Positions 61,363 through 64,000 of a stretch of 64,000 nt of DNA are shown piece after piece; positions within the stretch are counted from its first letter, which is position 1, and each line of letters begins with the position of its first letter. This stretch comes from Rhizobium sp. CF080 (GTDB taxonomy: Bacteria > Pseudomonadota > Alphaproteobacteria > Rhizobiales > Rhizobiaceae). The DNA lies in NCBI RefSeq assembly GCF_000282095.2, contig NZ_AKKC02000016.1, positions 372,001 to 436,000 on the forward strand. The letters run 5' to 3'. Position numbers and translations under genes: made by a program. Below the pieces are notes generated by a model. It did no database searches. It had not been told where the DNA came from and worked only from the letters and a program-made list of their open reading frames with translations.

Positions 61363-64000
61363 TCAGCTCACCCTGACTTTCTGCCCGGGATTGGGGCCTG
61401 TCACCTTTCCCACAACGGTCTGAAACACCTCCCGCACCGCCGTCGACAGCCGCTTGACTTCCCCCTCCAGCGTCCGAATGTCCGGGCAGCCACCTGCCCT
61501 GCAGACGCGCTCGACAAGCCCTGAGGGTGCATCAGCCAGATCGAACGGCCCGTCAACGCAAAGCCGGACGATCTGGGAGAGTTCGGTGAACAGCCGCAGC
61601 GCCCCCACGCAGATATCGAGATCGCCGGGCTTCATCAGCTTGTCACCGAGCGCCTTCAAGGCGTCCTCGGTGCTGAACCCGTAGGTATCCGGCGCAACGC
61701 CTTTGGCCGGCGCGATCAGGCGCAGATACTGGGCGATGAACTCGATATCGATCAGGCCGCCGGGGATGAGCTTGAAATCCCAGATATCGCGCGGCGGCTT
61801 TTCCGTCTCGATCAGCGCACGCATCTCGGCGACGTCCTTGGCGATCTTCGCGATATCGGGCTTCACCGACAGCACTTCTCCGATCAGGCCCTTCGCCTCC
61901 TCGACGAGGCTTTCGTCGCCGCAGAGCAGCCGGGCACGGGTGAGGGCCATATGTTCCCAGGTCCAGGCCTCTTCGCGTTGGTACTTGCCGAAAGCATTGA
62001 TGCGCGTGGCGACCGGCCCCTTGTTGCCCGAGGGCCTGAGCCTCAGGTCGACCTCGAAGATCACCCCTTCCGCCATCGGCGCCGAAAGGGCCGCGATCAG
62101 CCGCTGCGTCAGGCGGGTGAAATAGCGGGTGGAATCGAGCGGCTTGTCGCCATCGCTTTCCATCCCCTCACCGTCGTAGTCGTAGAGCAGGATGAGATCG
62201 ACGTCGGAACCGGCGGTCAGCTCGAAACTGCCGAGCTTGCCCATGCCCATGACGGCGACGCGGCCGCCCGGATAGGTGCCGTGGGCACTGCGGATTTCCG
62301 CGATGACCGCCTTCAGGGCGGCATCGATCAAGAGGTCGGCGAGATGGGTGAAGGCCCGCGAGGCCTGGGCACCCGAGATCGCCCCCGTCAGCAGCCGGAT
62401 ACCGATCAGAAACCGCTGTTCGGCAGCAAAGATGCGCAGCCGGTCGAGCTTTTCCTCGTAGTGCCGGGCACCGGTCAGGAAGTTGGTCAGGCGATAGGAG
62501 AGATAGTCGCGGGTCGGCAGTTCGGCCATCAGGCCGGGATCCAGCATGCCGTCGAAGACATGCGGCTTGGAGGCGATGATATCGGCAAGCCGCGGCGCCG
62601 AGGACATGATGGTGACGATCAGCGCCAGGAGCGGCGGATTGTTGCCGATCAGCGAGAAGAGCTGGATGCCGGCAGGCAGGCCCTTCAGGAAACTGTCGAA
62701 GCGCAGCAGCGCCTCGTCGGCGCGCTTGCTCTCGCCGAAGGCCTGCAGCAGCGCCGGCATCAGCTCGGTCAGCCGCTCGCGCGCCTCGGCCGACTGGGTG
62801 GCGCGATAGCGGCCGTAGTGCCAGGTGCGGATGACGCGGGAGATGTCGGCCGGCCGTTCGAAGCCGAGCGAGGCGAGCGTCTTCAGCGTGCCCGGATCGT
62901 CCTGCTGGCCAGTGAAGACAAGGTTGCCGTCACCGCTGGACAGCTTTGCCTCCTGCTCGAAGAGCCGCGCATAACGTTTTTCGACGGTCTTCAGAACCTC
63001 TTCAAGCCTTGCGGAAAAACCGGCGGTGTCGGCAAAACCGAGCATGAAGGCGATGCGCTTCAGTTCGGCATCGGTTTCCGGCAGGTTATGAGTCTGCTCG
63101 TCGCGCACCATCTGGATGCGGTGTTCGACATCGCGCAGGAACCAGTAGGCCTCCGTCAGTTCGGCGGCGATCTCGGACGTGATCCATCTCGCCTCGGCGA
63201 GTGCGGCAAGCGCCACTTCCGTATCTCGGGCGCGCAGCGGCGGCATGCGGCCGCCGGCGATCAGCTGCTGGGTCTGGGCGAAAAACTCGATCTCGCGAAT
63301 GCCGCCTCGGCCGAGCTTGACGTCATGGCCCTTCACGGCGATCGCGCCATGGCCCTTGTGAACATGGATCTGACGCTTGATCGAGTGGATGTCGGCGATC
63401 GCCGCATAGTCGAGATATTTGCGGAACACGAAGGGCGTCAGCAGGCGCATGAAATTTTCGCCCGCCGCAATGTCGCCAGCGATCGGCCGCGCCTTGATGA
63501 AGGCCGCCCGCTCCCAGTTCTGGCCCCTGCCCTCGTAATAGATCAGCGCCGCATCGAGCGAGACGGCGAGCGGGGTGGAGCCGGGATCCGGCCGCAGGCG
63601 CAGGTCGGTGCGGAACACGTAACCGTCGGCCGTGCGTTCCTGCAGGATGCGGATCAGGCGGCGCATCATCCGGCCATAGACTTCCGACCCGTCGAGTGGA
63701 TCGGTGAGGATGCCGGTTTCGGGGTCGAAGAACACGACGATATCGATGTCAGAGGAATAGTTGAGCTCGCGGCCGCCGAGCTTGCCCATGCCGAGCACGA
63801 TCAGGCCCGAGCCCTTGCTCGGCTCGTCCAGGTCGGCGAGTTTCAGCTTGCCGCTGTCATGACCGGCGACCAGAAGATGGTCGATCGCAGCGGCGACGGA
63901 GGCTTCAGCAAGCAAGCTCAGCCAGCGTGTCGTGTCCTTCGCGGAAAAGATGCGGGCGAGATCGGCGAGCGCGACGAGGAAGCTCAAGGCCCGCTTGGTG
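61363..64000 (-). CDS. glnE: GlnE, glutamine synthetase adenylyltransferase/removase (5' end beyond window)
   Basis: At least 878 codons of a normally 950-1000-aa protein; the frame is open through the right edge, so the true start lies outside. GlnE adds and removes AMP on GlnA Tyr in response to PII and glutamine. The two nucleotidyltransferase domains are visible: YSSDIDIVVFFDPETG (deadenylylase half, near the right edge) and GSDVDLILLYDYDGEG (adenylyltransferase half), with GGRELNYSSD and GMGKLGSFELTAGSD before them. Convergent with the sensor kinase. Confidence 0.95.
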   Translation of the reverse strand, partial: TKRALSFLVALADLARIFSAKDTTRWLSLLAEASVAAAIDHLLVAGHDSGKLKLADLDEPSKGSGLIVLGMGKLGGRELNYSSDIDIVVFFDPETGILTDPLDGSEVYGRMMRRLIRILQERTADGYVFRTDLRLRPDPGSTPLAVSLDAALIYYEGRGQNWERAAFIKARPIAGDIAAGENFMRLLTPFVFRKYLDYAAIADIHSIKRQIHVHKGHGAIAVKGHDVKLGRGGIREIEFFAQTQQLIAGGRMPPLRARDTEVALAALAEARWITSEIAAELTEAYWFLRDVEHRIQMVRDEQTHNLPETDAELKRIAFMLGFADTAGFSARLEEVLKTVEKRYARLFEQEAKLSSGDGNLVFTGQQDDPGTLKTLASLGFERPADISRVIRTWHYGRYRATQSAEARERLTELMPALLQAFGESKRADEALLRFDSFLKGLPAGIQLFSLIGNNPPLLALIVTIMSSAPRLADIIASKPHVFDGMLDPGLMAELPTRDYLSYRLTNFLTGARHYEEKLDRLRIFAAEQRFLIGIRLLTGAISGAQASRAFTHLADLLIDAALKAVIAEIRSAHGTYPGGRVAVMGMGKLGSFELTAGSDVDLILLYDYDGEGMESDGDKPLDSTRYFTRLTQRLIAALSAPMAEGVIFEVDLRLRPSGNKGPVATRINAFGKYQREEAWTWEHMALTRARLLCGDESLVEEAKGLIGEVLSVKPDIAKIAKDVAEMRALIETEKPPRDIWDFKLIPGGLIDIEFIAQYLRLIAPAKGVAPDTYGFSTEDALKALGDKLMKPGDLDICVGALRLFTELSQIVRLCVDGPFDLADAPSGLVERVCRAGGCPDIRTLEGEVKRLSTAVREVFQTVVGKVTGPNPGQKVRVS

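Overview
The window is about 64 kb of a high-GC alphaproteobacterial chromosome, most likely from the Rhizobiaceae (Rhizobium/Agrobacterium/Sinorhizobium group). Supporting evidence: two RopA-type porins, a PleC/DivJ-like kinase of CbrA type beside glnE, class D beta-lactamase with AmpR, many short palindromic intergenic repeats of the kind scattered through rhizobial genomes, and the protein sequence style throughout. No phage, plasmid, IS element, CRISPR array or rRNA operon was seen. There is one tRNA gene, tRNA-Ser(GCU).

Layout. 0-6.5 kb: ada DNA-repair regulator, a YbhN-type membrane protein, smpB, dapA and a soluble lytic transglycosylase. 6.8-9.2 kb: two tandem homologous porins, each with its own terminator. 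9.6-15.4 kb: tRNA-Ser, an HpaI-type aldolase/ferredoxin-reductase pair, a PilZ-like protein, a LysR regulator, a HisC-like aminotransferase and a Sel1-repeat protein. 15.9-19.6 kb: an AT-richer region with a DUF2147 protein and, most strikingly, a tandem array of six paralogous small exported proteins sharing a GDYYEGA-type motif and a conserved element after each gene. 19.6-26 kb: amn, an acyltransferase and a polyprenyl-phosphate glycosyltransferase set (GT2 + GT39 with a divergent flippase-like protein). 26-29.6 kb: a class III aminotransferase divergent from a glutamine-synthetase-like ligase, suggesting amine or polyamine catabolism. 29.7-31.7 kb: a GGDEF gene flanked on both sides by copies of the 3' end of a diacylglycerol-kinase-like gene. 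31.9-39.4 kb: MFS transporter, redox-type HxlR regulator with a quinone-reductase-like enzyme, L,D-transpeptidase, orphan VapB-like antitoxin, ETF-ubiquinone oxidoreductase and an SDR protein. 40.4-44.8 kb: an RND efflux operon. 44.8-51.6 kb: a Cys-rich exported protein, a class D beta-lactamase divergent from ampR, an Hsp70-like ATPase, a family-4-like uracil-DNA glycosylase and two tiny paralogous genes. 51.6-64 kb: DMT transporter, pepN, two regulator/target pairs with visible operators (HxlR and TetR/MFS), a CbrA-like kinase and glnE, which runs off the right edge.

The genes mostly serve housekeeping and envelope/stress functions. The best candidates for undescribed biology are the six-gene GDYYEGA array with its conserved downstream element, the diacylglycerol-kinase 3'-end duplication around the GGDEF gene, the small-gene pair at 51.2-51.6 kb, and several unusually clear operator sites. 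All family assignments were made by reading the sequence; no database search was run.
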